NCBI GenBank assembly: GCA_003695505.1
Contig: RFIY01000036.1
Coordinates: forward strand, 1 to 6,892
Direction: 5' to 3'
DNA: 6,892 nt
From: Candidatus Dadabacteria bacterium
Lineage (GTDB): Bacteria > J088
The notes below the pieces were generated by a model. That model did no database searches. It was given only the letters and a program-made list of their open reading frames with translations, and was not told the DNA's origin. Shown piece after piece: positions 1 through 6,669 of this stretch; position 1 is the first letter of the stretch; every line of letters starts with the position of its first letter. Both the position numbers and the translations under genes were made by a program.

Positions 1-121
1 AGAGTACATTGTCGAGCGACGCGGAGTCATCGACCTGAAGGGGAAAGGACCGACAGACGTCTGGTGGCTTTGCGGTGTCCGGACGGAGGCGAGCGATCCG
101 CCCGCTGACTCAATTTGCTGA
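1..121 (+). CDS. C-terminal end of a class III adenylate/guanylate cyclase (partial)
   Basis: The reading frame is open from base 2 and ends at TGA 119-121, giving 39 residues; the rest of the gene lies left of the window. The residues follow the end of a class III nucleotide cyclase catalytic domain: a Y-x-V-E-x-R-G-x-I-x-L-K-G-K-G block (about residues 2-16) and then the last strand, here VWWLCG where family members usually have a TYWL-like segment. Such enzymes turn ATP or GTP into a cyclic nucleotide messenger. The catalytic metal- and base-binding residues are upstream, so substrate and activity cannot be judged. About 16 residues follow the domain, so the catalytic domain is C-terminal in the protein, as is common. 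The stop lies inside the 3' end of the convergent lipoprotein gene, a 12-base tail-to-tail overlap. The family call rests on this one motif. Confidence 0.72.
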   Translation, partial: EYIVERRGVIDLKGKGPTDVWWLCGVRTEASDPPADSIC

Positions 122-1822
122 GTCGATGATCCAGATCAGGCTCGATAGCAACCGGTTCAGGTCGGGGTTACTGTAAACGCCGGTCGTAGCGACCGCATAT
201 TCACCCGGAGCCGTAGACGTCACCGGCTGCAGCAGCCCGTTCAGGTTTGGATTGGGCATAAACAGATAGACCGGATCGACGATGCCGTTCGCCGGTTCGG
301 TACTGCCAAGCGGATGCTGTTGCGCGAGAGGCGGCAGTGATGCCACGGCTGTGCTGTCGAGCTTTTCGAGCGCGACGAACGGATCACCGCTGCGCAGCGC
401 GACCGGTTCATCCCACTTGCCATTACCGACCCCGGGGCGCCCGGACGAGTCGGCGACCAGGTCGCCATTGGCATCCGGCAGACCGTCCACACCGGTATCT
501 TCGAATTCCCCATCGTCCACGGCATCGTTGCCGTTGGCATCCGTCCAGGGCTCCTGCTCGCTGCGCGTCACAAACGCACCTGCGCGATCACAGCCGGCCA
601 CCGTTCCAACTTCGGATTCGATGCAATAGAACGGCAACAGACCCGTGTCACGGTCCTTCAGGTCCGTCACGGGCGCGGTAAACAGCGTGCTGAGATTGAT
701 CGCCGGAATACGCAGCCCGTCCGGGCGCTTTGGCCCCGGGTAGTCGCCCACTGCGGTGCTGAGCGCCGTTTCCAGCAGATCTGTCCAGACCCAGTCGGGC
801 GCAAGGAACACCGTGGCATCATTGTCAAGACTTTGCCGCGCCAGTCGCGCCAGTTCCTGCAGGCGCGACGTCGACAGTAATGGATCGATCGCCAGCACGA
901 CGATGTCGTTGTCTGGCACGCCCGCGACACGGACGAGAATCTGCCGAATGAATTTTCCTTGTGGGAAAACGTCATCATCCTGCTCGTCGTCCTCGTTTGC
1001 CAGGTAATCCAGCCCATTCTCGATCGCTGCCAGTCCGTCGCTGGCCCGCGCACGCAGCGCCGCCAGTGCGGTGCTGTCCGCCAACAGCACGCCGAATTCG
1101 GCGTCGAGCCAGGGCGGCGTGTCAAAGCCGAGGGCGTCGGATGCATCAAGTATCCAGGCAGGAATCTGCGCGGGAGAATCGGGCAGATCCGGTATCGTCG
1201 CATCGGTCAGTGCCGCATCGACGACGGTCGCGACGACTCCGTCGTAGGCGGCGACGAACTTGACCGCGGTCACGGCTTCCTGCAGCAGACCGTAAATCAG
1301 TCTGATTTCGGTCAGATCCCACTCGCCGGAAAGATCGACTGGCGTCGTGTCTGTAACAATGCCGGGCAGGACGAAACTGCCCTCGTCAAAGGTGAACGAA
1401 AAGTCATCCTGCGTGATCACCTCACGCCATGGCTGAATGATGCCTTCGTCGAGTACGACGTCGACGAGCGTCGACAGGATCGGCACGAGATCTTCGCCAG
1501 GCGGCAGAGGCGGCGCGCTGGAATCGGGTTCGGTTTCCGTTGTCGTGTCGGTCGAATCGCTGACCAGCCGTGCGGCGCTGTGAAGCAGGTCTGCGACGCC
1601 GATCATCCCGATACCGAATGCGGCGCGCACATGTTCGGTGCTGCCGGAAGTCGTTGCCGCGTACACGTCCCGATACAAACCCAGCGCTTCGGCGCGCGCG
1701 AATGCATCGCCGACCCGCGTCCGCAACAGTTGCTCGGCCTGTTCAAGCTTGCGCGTGGTGGACACTTCGTTGCACCCTGCCGCCAGAACGACGCAGGCCA
1801 ATATGGACAGGACGACCCGCAT
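110..1822 (-). CDS. large lipoprotein with EF-hand-like calcium loops, partner of FadL-type porin
   Basis: This 570-residue protein has a short basic start, a hydrophobic stretch and the lipobox LAAGC, so Cys17 is the likely lipidated residue. Asn at +2 is not the inner-membrane-retention Asp, so an outer-membrane location is inferred. A Ser/Thr/Pro-rich acidic linker (about 88-110) follows an N-terminal helical region, and an acidic patch (277-284, EDDEQDDD) lies mid-protein. Residues 428-439 form a 12-residue loop with D428, N430, N432, D436 and E439 in EF-hand spacing. A second, poorer loop starts at D450 (N452, D454, D458). Near the C-terminus NPNLNGLL (523-530) is echoed by NPDLNRLL (552-559). 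I recognise no enzyme domain, and there is no GxSxG lipase motif of the kind expected in VolA-type lipases encoded beside fadL. The ATG shares one base with the porin stop (TGATG), so translation is probably coupled. Function unknown. Confidence 0.85.
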   Translation of the reverse strand: MRVVLSILACVVLAAGCNEVSTTRKLEQAEQLLRTRVGDAFARAEALGLYRDVYAATTSGSTEHVRAAFGIGMIGVADLLHSAARLVSDSTDTTTETEPDSSAPPLPPGEDLVPILSTLVDVVLDEGIIQPWREVITQDDFSFTFDEGSFVLPGIVTDTTPVDLSGEWDLTEIRLIYGLLQEAVTAVKFVAAYDGVVATVVDAALTDATIPDLPDSPAQIPAWILDASDALGFDTPPWLDAEFGVLLADSTALAALRARASDGLAAIENGLDYLANEDDEQDDDVFPQGKFIRQILVRVAGVPDNDIVVLAIDPLLSTSRLQELARLARQSLDNDATVFLAPDWVWTDLLETALSTAVGDYPGPKRPDGLRIPAINLSTLFTAPVTDLKDRDTGLLPFYCIESEVGTVAGCDRAGAFVTRSEQEPWTDANGNDAVDDGEFEDTGVDGLPDANGDLVADSSGRPGVGNGKWDEPVALRSGDPFVALEKLDSTAVASLPPLAQQHPLGSTEPANGIVDPVYLFMPNPNLNGLLQPVTSTAPGEYAVATTGVYSNPDLNRLLSSLIWIIDSAN

Positions 1823-3117
1823 CAGAACCGCGCCCCAAAACTGATGCCAGCCATGGTCGCACCCCAGCGGTAGACACCGTTGTTCAGAATCGTGGCCTCA
1901 CCGACGATGGCGATCGGCTCGGCTTCACTCGTCGTAACCTCGCGCTTGTGATAGATCACATGCGTCAGCCCGAGGTTCCCGTAAAAACGTCCGTAATCGA
2001 GCCCGTATCCGACGCCAAGAATGTGGCGATTGCCGTCGTAGTCGGTCAGGCTGAGCCGACTGTCTTTCGCCGCACTCATATCGAAGGTATAGCCCCAGCG
2101 AACCTCCTGATGCTCATCCAGATCGTAGCCCGCGCCACTTTGCACGGCAAACGAATTGCGATAGTCCTTCTTGAGCGTAATGTCTTCGAATTCGAACACA
2201 CCAATTTGATTGTTCTTGAGATCGATCAACTGCTCGGTATATTCGCTGAAATTGAAGTAGCGCCCCGTCAGCTCCCAGCGCCAGGTGTCATTGCGGAAAC
2301 CGACCGCGAGACGGGCCTCCAGCGGATAGCGCTGCGACGCGGTTGCGTTGTCAAAGGCGGTATCGGGATCAAAGCCAACCGCCGGGAAATCGACGCGGAT
2401 CTTGCCGTGCACGGCAAAGTCGACGCCCGGGGCAAAGACGGCACCAATAGTCCAGTGCTCAATCGGCGCGATCAGCAGCCCAACCTTCGGCCGTGGCGCG
2501 AGGTCTCCGGTGCCGTCGAACTGGATCTGACCTTCAAGCGTCCGCATACCAACGACAAGCGGGATCGCCATCCGCTGCGAGACCCAGGGATACCCGATAT
2601 CGAGGCCCAGAGACAGTGTGATGGCACTGACCGGCCGCCAGGCCGCCGCGACGGTACCCCAGGCAAGGCTGACGCGCGTCCGCTGGATCTGATAGCGCTG
2701 CGGGCCATCGTCCTCAAATGTCTGCCGCGGACCGTACGGCGTGAACAGCCCGCCGGCGATCGCCCAGTGATCGTTGATCTTCCAGCCACCGTACAGGTTG
2801 GGGATGTGATTGACGTAGTCTCCGGCATTCGATGTCTTCTCACCATCTCCGAGGCCGGGTACAGGCGCCGGGTCGAACGAGGCCCGATAGTAGAACGCGA
2901 AATAGTGAAATTCGGCGGTCAACCCCTGCTGCAGGTTGATCAGCTGCGCCGGATTGTGATCGAGTACGGACAGATCGTCGCCCTGCGCGACCCAGGCACC
3001 GGACATGCCCTGGGCCTTTGCGCCACCCATCGGAAAGATCAGACCACTCGCCGACGAACCAGCAGGTACCAGCATCGGAAGCCCGAGGAACAACAATGTC
3101 AGGACGACTCGCTTCAC
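1822..3117 (-). CDS. FadL/OmpP1-family outer-membrane transport protein
   Basis: A 431-residue precursor with a signal peptide (MKRVVLTLLF onward, cleavage probably after SSA at 21-23) and a mature part alternating short hydrophobic strands with polar turns, as in a beta-barrel. Residues 34-66 match the FadL-family N-terminal signature, with small residues and Gly, then an Asp-rich GDDLS, then HNPAQL (equivalent to the usual NPAGL). The protein ends in Arg-Phe, the terminal aromatic typical of BAM-inserted barrels. FadL proteins let hydrophobic molecules such as long-chain fatty acids or aromatics cross the outer membrane; the substrate here cannot be told. Length is normal for the family. 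The start is GTG at 3117, chosen because it gives a complete signal peptide; no good Shine-Dalgarno precedes it, which fits the near-leaderless promoter. It is the first gene of an operon with the downstream lipoprotein gene. Confidence 0.88.
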   Translation of the reverse strand: MKRVVLTLLFLGLPMLVPAGSSASGLIFPMGGAKAQGMSGAWVAQGDDLSVLDHNPAQLINLQQGLTAEFHYFAFYYRASFDPAPVPGLGDGEKTSNAGDYVNHIPNLYGGWKINDHWAIAGGLFTPYGPRQTFEDDGPQRYQIQRTRVSLAWGTVAAAWRPVSAITLSLGLDIGYPWVSQRMAIPLVVGMRTLEGQIQFDGTGDLAPRPKVGLLIAPIEHWTIGAVFAPGVDFAVHGKIRVDFPAVGFDPDTAFDNATASQRYPLEARLAVGFRNDTWRWELTGRYFNFSEYTEQLIDLKNNQIGVFEFEDITLKKDYRNSFAVQSGAGYDLDEHQEVRWGYTFDMSAAKDSRLSLTDYDGNRHILGVGYGLDYGRFYGNLGLTHVIYHKREVTTSEAEPIAIVGEATILNNGVYRWGATMAGISFGARF

Positions 3118-3125
3118 GGTTGATT

Positions 3126-3154
3126 ATTCTTGTGGGAATAGCCCATTCTGTCAA
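3126..3154 (-). promoter_or_regulatory. sigma70-type promoter of the porin/lipoprotein operon
   Basis: Read on the - strand there is a perfect -35 box TTGACA (3154-3149), a 17-bp spacer and a -10 box AAGAAT (3131-3126, 4 of 6 consensus bases). Transcription should begin around 3118-3120, one to three bases before the GTG start at 3117, so the mRNA would be almost leaderless. This agrees with the lack of a Shine-Dalgarno before the gene. An alternative -10, AATAAT (3128-3123), would need a 20-bp spacer. Confidence 0.55.
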
Positions 3155-3202
3155 ACGGGTACCTGATCGCCGCTCACACGTCGCGCGCCGCCGCTTCGCC
3201 GC

Positions 3203-3233
3203 AAAAAAAACGGCGCCCCCAGAGGCGCCGTTT
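3203..3233 (-). terminator. strong intrinsic terminator after the ferredoxin gene
   Basis: On the - strand a perfect 10-bp stem (AAACGGCGCC pairing with GGCGCCGTTT, + strand arms 3224-3233 and 3208-3217) encloses a six-base loop (3218-3223) and is followed by a run of eight T, the last three shared with the stem (3210-3203 as read). It begins 27 bases after the ferredoxin stop codon and should separate that transcript from the porin operon promoter just downstream. Confidence 0.93.
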
Positions 3234-3260
3234 GCAGTCATGCTGTTGCTGAACCGAAAT

Positions 3261-3557
3261 TCAGGAAATCTTCCACTTTTCCTTGAATTCAGCCAACGAC
3301 AGTTGATAGTAGTCCGCGTTCTTTTCGATGAAGTCCTGCTCATCATCCGGCACTGCATCTTCGGAATAGATTGCCTCTACGGGGCATTCCGGTTCGCAGA
3401 CGCCGCAATCGATGCAGACATCGGGGTCAATGTACAACTGATCGGTGTCCTCGAAACCGTCCTCATCCGGCTTGGGATGAATGCAGTCGACAGGACAAAC
3501 TTCGACACAGGCGGTATCTTTTGTACCGATGCAATTTTTGCCAATGACGTATGGCAT
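3261..3557 (-). CDS. fdxA: seven-iron (3Fe-4S/4Fe-4S) ferredoxin, FdxA type
   Basis: A 98-residue acidic cytoplasmic electron carrier. The first cluster motif is C9-x7-C17-x3-C21-P; the position that is a second motif cysteine in 8Fe ferredoxins is Thr12. The second motif is C48-x2-C51-x2-C54-x3-C58-P. By analogy with Azotobacter FdI and Thermus ferredoxin, C9, C17 and C58 would hold a [3Fe-4S] cluster and C21, C48, C51 and C54 a [4Fe-4S] cluster, with C25 an extra cysteine. A 16-residue insert rich in Asp and Glu (about 28-43) separates the motifs, and a helical tail (71-98) follows. The ATG at 3557 is preceded by AGAGGAG at a 10-base distance. The gene is a single cistron with its own terminator, divergent from a secreted-protein gene. 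Its redox partner is not visible here. The fdxA name is by family resemblance. Confidence 0.92.
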   Translation of the reverse strand: MPYVIGKNCIGTKDTACVEVCPVDCIHPKPDEDGFEDTDQLYIDPDVCIDCGVCEPECPVEAIYSEDAVPDDEQDFIEKNADYYQLSLAEFKEKWKIS

Positions 3558-3567
3558 CGCTGAGCAA

Positions 3568-3574
3568 CTCCTCT
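3568..3574 (-). promoter_or_regulatory. ribosome binding site of the ferredoxin gene
   Basis: AGAGGAG on the - strand, 10 bases before the ATG at 3557. It fixes the start and is the strongest Shine-Dalgarno in the window. Confidence 0.85.
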
Positions 3575-3610
3575 GTCTTGCAGCCGCTGGGGCTCGCGTG
3601 TTGGGGATGG

Positions 3611-3622
3611 AAAAAAAAAAAA
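3611..3622. repeat. homopolymer tract of 12 A
   Basis: Twelve consecutive A on the + strand (T on the -) in an otherwise GC-rich context, 54 bases before the ferredoxin start and inside the probable ferredoxin leader. On the - strand it follows only a weak 3-bp stem (GGC-CTCCA-GCC), so it is not a convincing terminator. It might act as a weak attenuator or slippage site, or be a bent element for the divergent promoters. Confidence 0.9.
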
Positions 3623-3641
3623 CCGGCTGGAGGCCCTCTAT

Positions 3642-3657
3642 TTGACCATGTGGTCAA
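3642..3657. promoter_or_regulatory. perfect palindrome, candidate operator in divergent control region
   Basis: TTGACCA-TG-TGGTCAA is a perfect inverted repeat with 7-bp arms and a 2-bp centre, the geometry of a dimeric helix-turn-helix repressor site. TTGACC at each end resembles a -35 box on either strand, but no good -10 box lies 16-18 bp away in either direction. It sits between the ferredoxin gene (start 3557) and the secreted-protein gene (start 3773), so a bound regulator could act on both. I cannot assign a regulator family. Confidence 0.6.
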
Positions 3658-3671
3658 GATGGGTACTCCTG

Positions 3672-3687
3672 AGCATAGGGTAGCATA
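3672..3687 (-). promoter_or_regulatory. tandem TATGCT boxes, possible -10 elements for the ferredoxin gene
   Basis: On the - strand TATGCT occurs twice, at 3687-3682 and 3677-3672, exactly 10 bp apart (direct repeat AGCATA-GGGT-AGCATA on the + strand). Each resembles a -10 box, but neither has a good -35 box. If used, the ferredoxin leader would be about 110-120 bases and would include the palindrome and the T tract. Otherwise the 215-bp region 3558-3772 holds no gene I can support. Confidence 0.25.
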
Positions 3688-3756
3688 TTCGGGTGAATTT
3701 GCACATTGCGGAACCGGCCACCCCGCGCTGCGGTCAAAGGCGGGCAACGCCGTACC

Positions 3757-3764
3757 AGAAAGGA
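3757..3764 (+). promoter_or_regulatory. ribosome binding site that fixes a TTG start
   Basis: AGAAAGGA lies 8 bases before TTG 3773-3775, right where a signal peptide begins. This supports the TTG start over the far-upstream ATG at 3551 in the same frame. Confidence 0.7.
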
Positions 3765-3772
3765 CCAGTTCG

Positions 3773-4627
3773 TTGAAGACAAATGCTTTGCTCGTAGCTG
3801 CCGTGGCCGCGTTTTCATCACCGGCTCTGGCGGCCCCTGATGCGGCCACCGATTCGGCCGGCCGCATCCTGATCGACTGGCGCCCTGCGCCGGAAATGCG
3901 GTACATACATTCGAGCAGCTCCAAGTCACGCACCAGCGTCAAGCAGCCGAACCAGAAAGAATCCCACACGGTTGCCGACGTATTGACCAATATCATTCTG
4001 ATCGAGACCGGCCCCCGCGAATTCGACGGTACACAGCCCTTGTCGATTCTGTTGCGGGATTCCCACGCACAAGCGTTCACGCAAATGCTCAGGCCGCTAC
4101 AACGCGAGTCACCGCTGAAGGACTATGCCGGTATCCGTGCCGAGCTGAATCTGAGGCCAGACGGCACGCTCAAACTCAGTGACGCGGACGTCAAAGGAAA
4201 GCCGATCAAACCGGCACTACAGACGCTCTACAGCATGGCAAAGAATGTCCTGTACCCGTTTCCGCCGGCGCGCAAACATCTCGCGGTCGGGGAATCCTGG
4301 GAGGCAAGTGAATTTCGTCGCCTGCCCGTACAACGGGCGCTCGTCGATGTCGAGGTACTACGAAAGATCACCGTGGCAAACATCACACCGGGCACCATCG
4401 ACTTCAAGACGGATATCGTGGTTCGCCCGCGCTACCCTGACCAGGGGCAGGCCATGTTCGGCCGAGGTTCAGGCACATGGACGCTCAGCCGCGTCTTCGG
4501 CGTCTTTATTCACGCAAATGAAAAACTCGTCACCGAATCGAAAGTACTTGGCCCAAAGGGCTGGCTGTTATTCAAGTCGGATACCGAGACCGAGCTGGTG
4601 ACCGAACCAGAGCCGTTGAAGAAGTAG
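3773..4627 (+). CDS. secreted protein of unknown function
   Basis: With a TTG start this gives 284 residues: a classic signal peptide (MKTNALLVAA onward, cleavage after PALA at 17-20) and a soluble mature part, so a periplasmic or exported protein. The frame is open upstream to ATG 3551, but those 74 codons cross the control region and the 12-A tract and would bury the signal peptide, so I reject them. No cysteine, lipobox or other membrane segment is seen. The mature part has a Ser/Lys-rich stretch (46-63), a proline-rich PFPPARKHLAVGESWEA segment (162-178), then beta-rich sequence with a Gly-rich turn (GRGSGTW, 230-236). The 'V-G-E-S-W' motif after a Pro-rich turn recalls secreted beta-rich DUF families such as DUF6263, but that is a weak impression. 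It is monocistronic, divergent from the ferredoxin gene and followed by its own terminator. The 3' flank to 4891 holds no further gene. Confidence 0.75.
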   Translation: MKTNALLVAAVAAFSSPALAAPDAATDSAGRILIDWRPAPEMRYIHSSSSKSRTSVKQPNQKESHTVADVLTNIILIETGPREFDGTQPLSILLRDSHAQAFTQMLRPLQRESPLKDYAGIRAELNLRPDGTLKLSDADVKGKPIKPALQTLYSMAKNVLYPFPPARKHLAVGESWEASEFRRLPVQRALVDVEVLRKITVANITPGTIDFKTDIVVRPRYPDQGQAMFGRGSGTWTLSRVFGVFIHANEKLVTESKVLGPKGWLLFKSDTETELVTEPEPLKK

Positions 4628-4717
4628 CCTCAGCCCACCCTCTTTCCGGAGCGCTTCCGCACAGCGTCGCAGCCCCGGCGATCAGGAACGACGGCCCCCC
4701 GGCGCGAGTCAATGCAG

Positions 4718-4739
4718 CGCGTGCGCGAACGCGTTTTTT
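4718..4739 (+). terminator. intrinsic terminator after the secreted-protein gene
   Basis: CGCGT (4718-4722) pairs with ACGCG (4729-4733) around a six-base loop and is followed at once by six T (4734-4739). It starts 90 bases after the stop codon. The stem is short but all G/C except one pair, and the T run is clean. Confidence 0.65.
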
Positions 4740-4812
4740 GTACACGTCCGACCTGCGGCGATCAGCTCAGCGCACCCGACAACGCCGCGGCCGATGACTT
4801 CCTTTTTTCGGA

Positions 4813-4825
4813 TATCGGACCGATA
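4813..4825. repeat. short inverted repeat between convergent genes
   Basis: TATCGG-A-CCGATA, perfect 6-bp arms with a one-base centre, in the 264-bp gap (4628-4891) between the convergent secreted-protein and aminopeptidase genes. A second small inverted repeat, GCAAC-CGC-GTTGC, lies at 4859-4871. Neither has a T run on the proper side to act as a terminator for the - strand operon. A further T run (4803-4808) has no adjoining stem. No gene is seen in this gap. Confidence 0.4.
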
Positions 4826-4891
4826 CCCTGAGTAGTCTCGTCGCTGCCGGTAAGATATGCAACCGCGTTGCTGACCGCAGCCTGACACGTT

Positions 4892-5935
4892 TCACTGCTT
4901 GTCACAGTCCGGCAGCCGCTCCGGCCACAGGTCGGTTTCGTCTGTCACGTCTCGCGTCAGGCAGCGCAGGCGGTTGATCGTTCCGCGGTAGTCCGACAGC
5001 GCAAGCCGAAACAGGTGCTCCTGCCACTCTGGGTGGGCACCGTAGACATGGTGCGCGAGCAGGAAGGCGTGATTGATTGGCGCCTCCGCCAGGCGGCGGT
5101 AGCCTTCTTGCGACCACGGCGCGTCGGCGATCTCCTGCTTCAGTTTCGCGATGACCCTGGCCTTGATCTGCAAACGGGCCTCAGCGGTCGTGGTGGCTGC
5201 GTAAGCCGTTTCAAGGTCGCGGATCGTGCGGTCGACCAGATCGCGCCAGAGGCGTCGGTCGGCAAGGCGCGCTTCGAGTACTCGTGCCAGCTCGGGGTCG
5301 GCATCACGGAGCAACAAGAGCGCACCTGCGTCGCCCAGCGCCGTTGCAACCGACTCATTCCAGTCACTGTGCCCTGGAGCGTACACGGTTGCGTGGACGA
5401 GTTCGTGGACGACGGTGTTGACGATGGCATCATCCGGTAGCCGGAAGAATGCTGGAAGCACGGGATCCGGTAGCCAGCCCAGCGTACTGAACGCCGAAGC
5501 GGTGCGCAGGTAATGATCCTTGTCCGGAAAGTGATCGGCGACGTAATCCTCGGCGCGCGCGCGGTCGAAAAAACCAAGATAGGGCACCCGCCCCGCGATC
5601 GGAAACTCCCAGTACACCGTTTCGAGCCGGTCAGGTTCGGCGATGGCAATCACCCAGACGTCAAAGTCATCCGGCAGACGAGCCACTTCGCGGTACTGAT
5701 GTGCGCGCGCCAGGCCCAGTTGAGCCTCGGCATCAGCCGCGGCATCGCGAATCAGCAACATTTTTCGACGTTGTTCCGCTGAAAAGCGGCGATCGCGAAC
5801 CGCCTGGTCTATCGGCTCACGGCGCAGCAGGATTCGCAGCTCGCCGGCGGCGACGTGCGCGAGATAGCCGGCTGTCGAACAACCACTGACCAGTAACGCC
5901 AGCGGCAGTACCGCAATACGCCTCAGTCGCCGCAC
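4892..5935 (-). CDS. predicted zinc aminopeptidase lipoprotein (COG4324 / PF10023 family)
   Basis: A 347-residue lipoprotein: basic start, hydrophobic segment and lipobox LVSGC, so Cys19 would be lipidated (Ser at +2 suggests the outer membrane). The zinc site is HELVH at 177-181, followed by a second motif W-N-E-S-V-A (192-197) whose Glu194 would be the third ligand, as in gluzincin metallopeptidases. The HELxHATxY context and the overall layout match the family annotated as predicted aminopeptidase; substrate unknown. A long helical stretch (about 212-290) follows and the C-terminus has a Cys pair (C325, C344). The start is GTG at 5935, the only one giving the complete signal sequence. It lies inside the end of lepB (13-base overlap) with no good Shine-Dalgarno, so translation is probably coupled. 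It is the last gene of the lepA-lepB operon and no T-tailed terminator follows. Confidence 0.85.
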   Translation of the reverse strand: MRRLRRIAVLPLALLVSGCSTAGYLAHVAAGELRILLRREPIDQAVRDRRFSAEQRRKMLLIRDAAADAEAQLGLARAHQYREVARLPDDFDVWVIAIAEPDRLETVYWEFPIAGRVPYLGFFDRARAEDYVADHFPDKDHYLRTASAFSTLGWLPDPVLPAFFRLPDDAIVNTVVHELVHATVYAPGHSDWNESVATALGDAGALLLLRDADPELARVLEARLADRRLWRDLVDRTIRDLETAYAATTTAEARLQIKARVIAKLKQEIADAPWSQEGYRRLAEAPINHAFLLAHHVYGAHPEWQEHLFRLALSDYRGTINRLRCLTRDVTDETDLWPERLPDCDKQ

Positions 5936-6669
5936 AACAGGCCGGTACCGATGCGATCCCAGCGTACGGTGTTCTTTTCGCTGTCCCAGCTGAAATGGAT
6001 GAACAACGGTTGTCCTTCGAGCAGATCGAGGTTGACCGTGCCCCAGAAACGGCTGTCATTGCTGTGATCGCGGTTATCTCCCATCACGAAAATTTCGTCG
6101 GGGCCGAGTTGCACTTCGGGCATGTTCCAGAACGGATGGGACGGCGCGGCGCTATATTGCACCATGTAGGAGCACCCACCCCACTGCTCCTGGTAAAGGC
6201 GCGCCCCTGCGTATTGCCCGTCATGAGCCACGCCAGCAGGTTGCCGCGGAATTGGCTGATCGTTGACATAAATGATGCCCTGCTCGATCCGAATTCGTTC
6301 CCCCGGCAGCGCGATCGTTCGTTTGATGAAGTCCTTGCTCGGATCCTCCGGAAAACGGAACACAACGATCTCTCCGTGTCCGGGCGTTGCAAAATGAACG
6401 AGCTTGGTACTGAAAAAGGGCAGCCGGATGCCGTAGGCGAACTTGCTCGCGATCAGCTGATCACCAATCAACAGCGATGGGATCATGCTGCCTGACGGGA
6501 TCTTGTACGCCTGAATCAGAAAATGGCGGATCGCCAGTGCCGCGAGCAAAGCCAGCAACAGACTCTGCCACCATTTTTCGCGCGGGGGCGCCGATGCTCC
6601 GGGCGCCGTTGTAAACGGCGCCGGCGCACCCGAATCCGGAACGCCGGTCATATTGTCACGATCGTTCAT
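5923..6669 (-). CDS. lepB: signal peptidase I
   Basis: The inner-membrane serine protease that removes signal peptides from exported proteins. The 248 residues have a Pro/Ala-rich N-terminal tail, one clear membrane segment (about 35-53), then the periplasmic catalytic domain. Box B is IPSGSM with catalytic Ser61; box D is [11 protein letters not shown] with general base Lys116; box E is [11 protein letters not shown] (197-207). All key residues are present. It is shorter than E. coli LepB (324 residues), with one rather than two clear membrane segments. I chose ATG 6669 (GAGAG six bases before). TTG 6675 in the same frame would add two residues. It overlaps lepA by 14 bases, the usual lepA-lepB order, and overlaps the aminopeptidase gene by 13 bases. 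Confidence 0.96.
   Translation of the reverse strand: MNDRDNMTGVPDSGAPAPFTTAPGASAPPREKWWQSLLLALLAALAIRHFLIQAYKIPSGSMIPSLLIGDQLIASKFAYGIRLPFFSTKLVHFATPGHGEIVVFRFPEDPSKDFIKRTIALPGERIRIEQGIIYVNDQPIPRQPAGVAHDGQYAGARLYQEQWGGCSYMVQYSAAPSHPFWNMPEVQLGPDEIFVMGDNRDHSNDSRFWGTVNLDLLEGQPLFIHFSWDSEKNTVRWDRIGTGLLCGD

Noticed and set aside
110-1822. VolA-like lysophospholipase identity for the lipoprotein
   Set aside because: No GxSxG nucleophile motif or other alpha/beta-hydrolase signature is seen.
959-1873. 304-codon open frame on the + strand
   Set aside because: Antisense to the lipoprotein gene; composition is Arg/Gly-rich and unlike a real protein.
1570-3123. 517-codon open frame on the + strand
   Set aside because: It lies wholly antisense to the porin and lipoprotein genes, is Arg-rich with no recognisable domain or ribosome binding site, and is a by-product of GC-rich codon use.
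3611-3636. Intrinsic terminator on the - strand at the T12 run
   Set aside because: The only stem before the T run is 3 bp (GGC/GCC), and it would lie upstream of the ferredoxin gene it serves; kept only as a possible attenuator.
3551-3772. 74-codon upstream extension of the secreted-protein gene from ATG 3551
   Set aside because: It crosses the 12-A tract and control region, overlaps the start of the divergent ferredoxin gene and would place the signal peptide internally.
4628-4891. Small gene or terminator for the aminopeptidase operon in the convergent gap
   Set aside because: No credible start with ribosome binding site, and no A run on the + strand beside a stem that would terminate - strand transcription.
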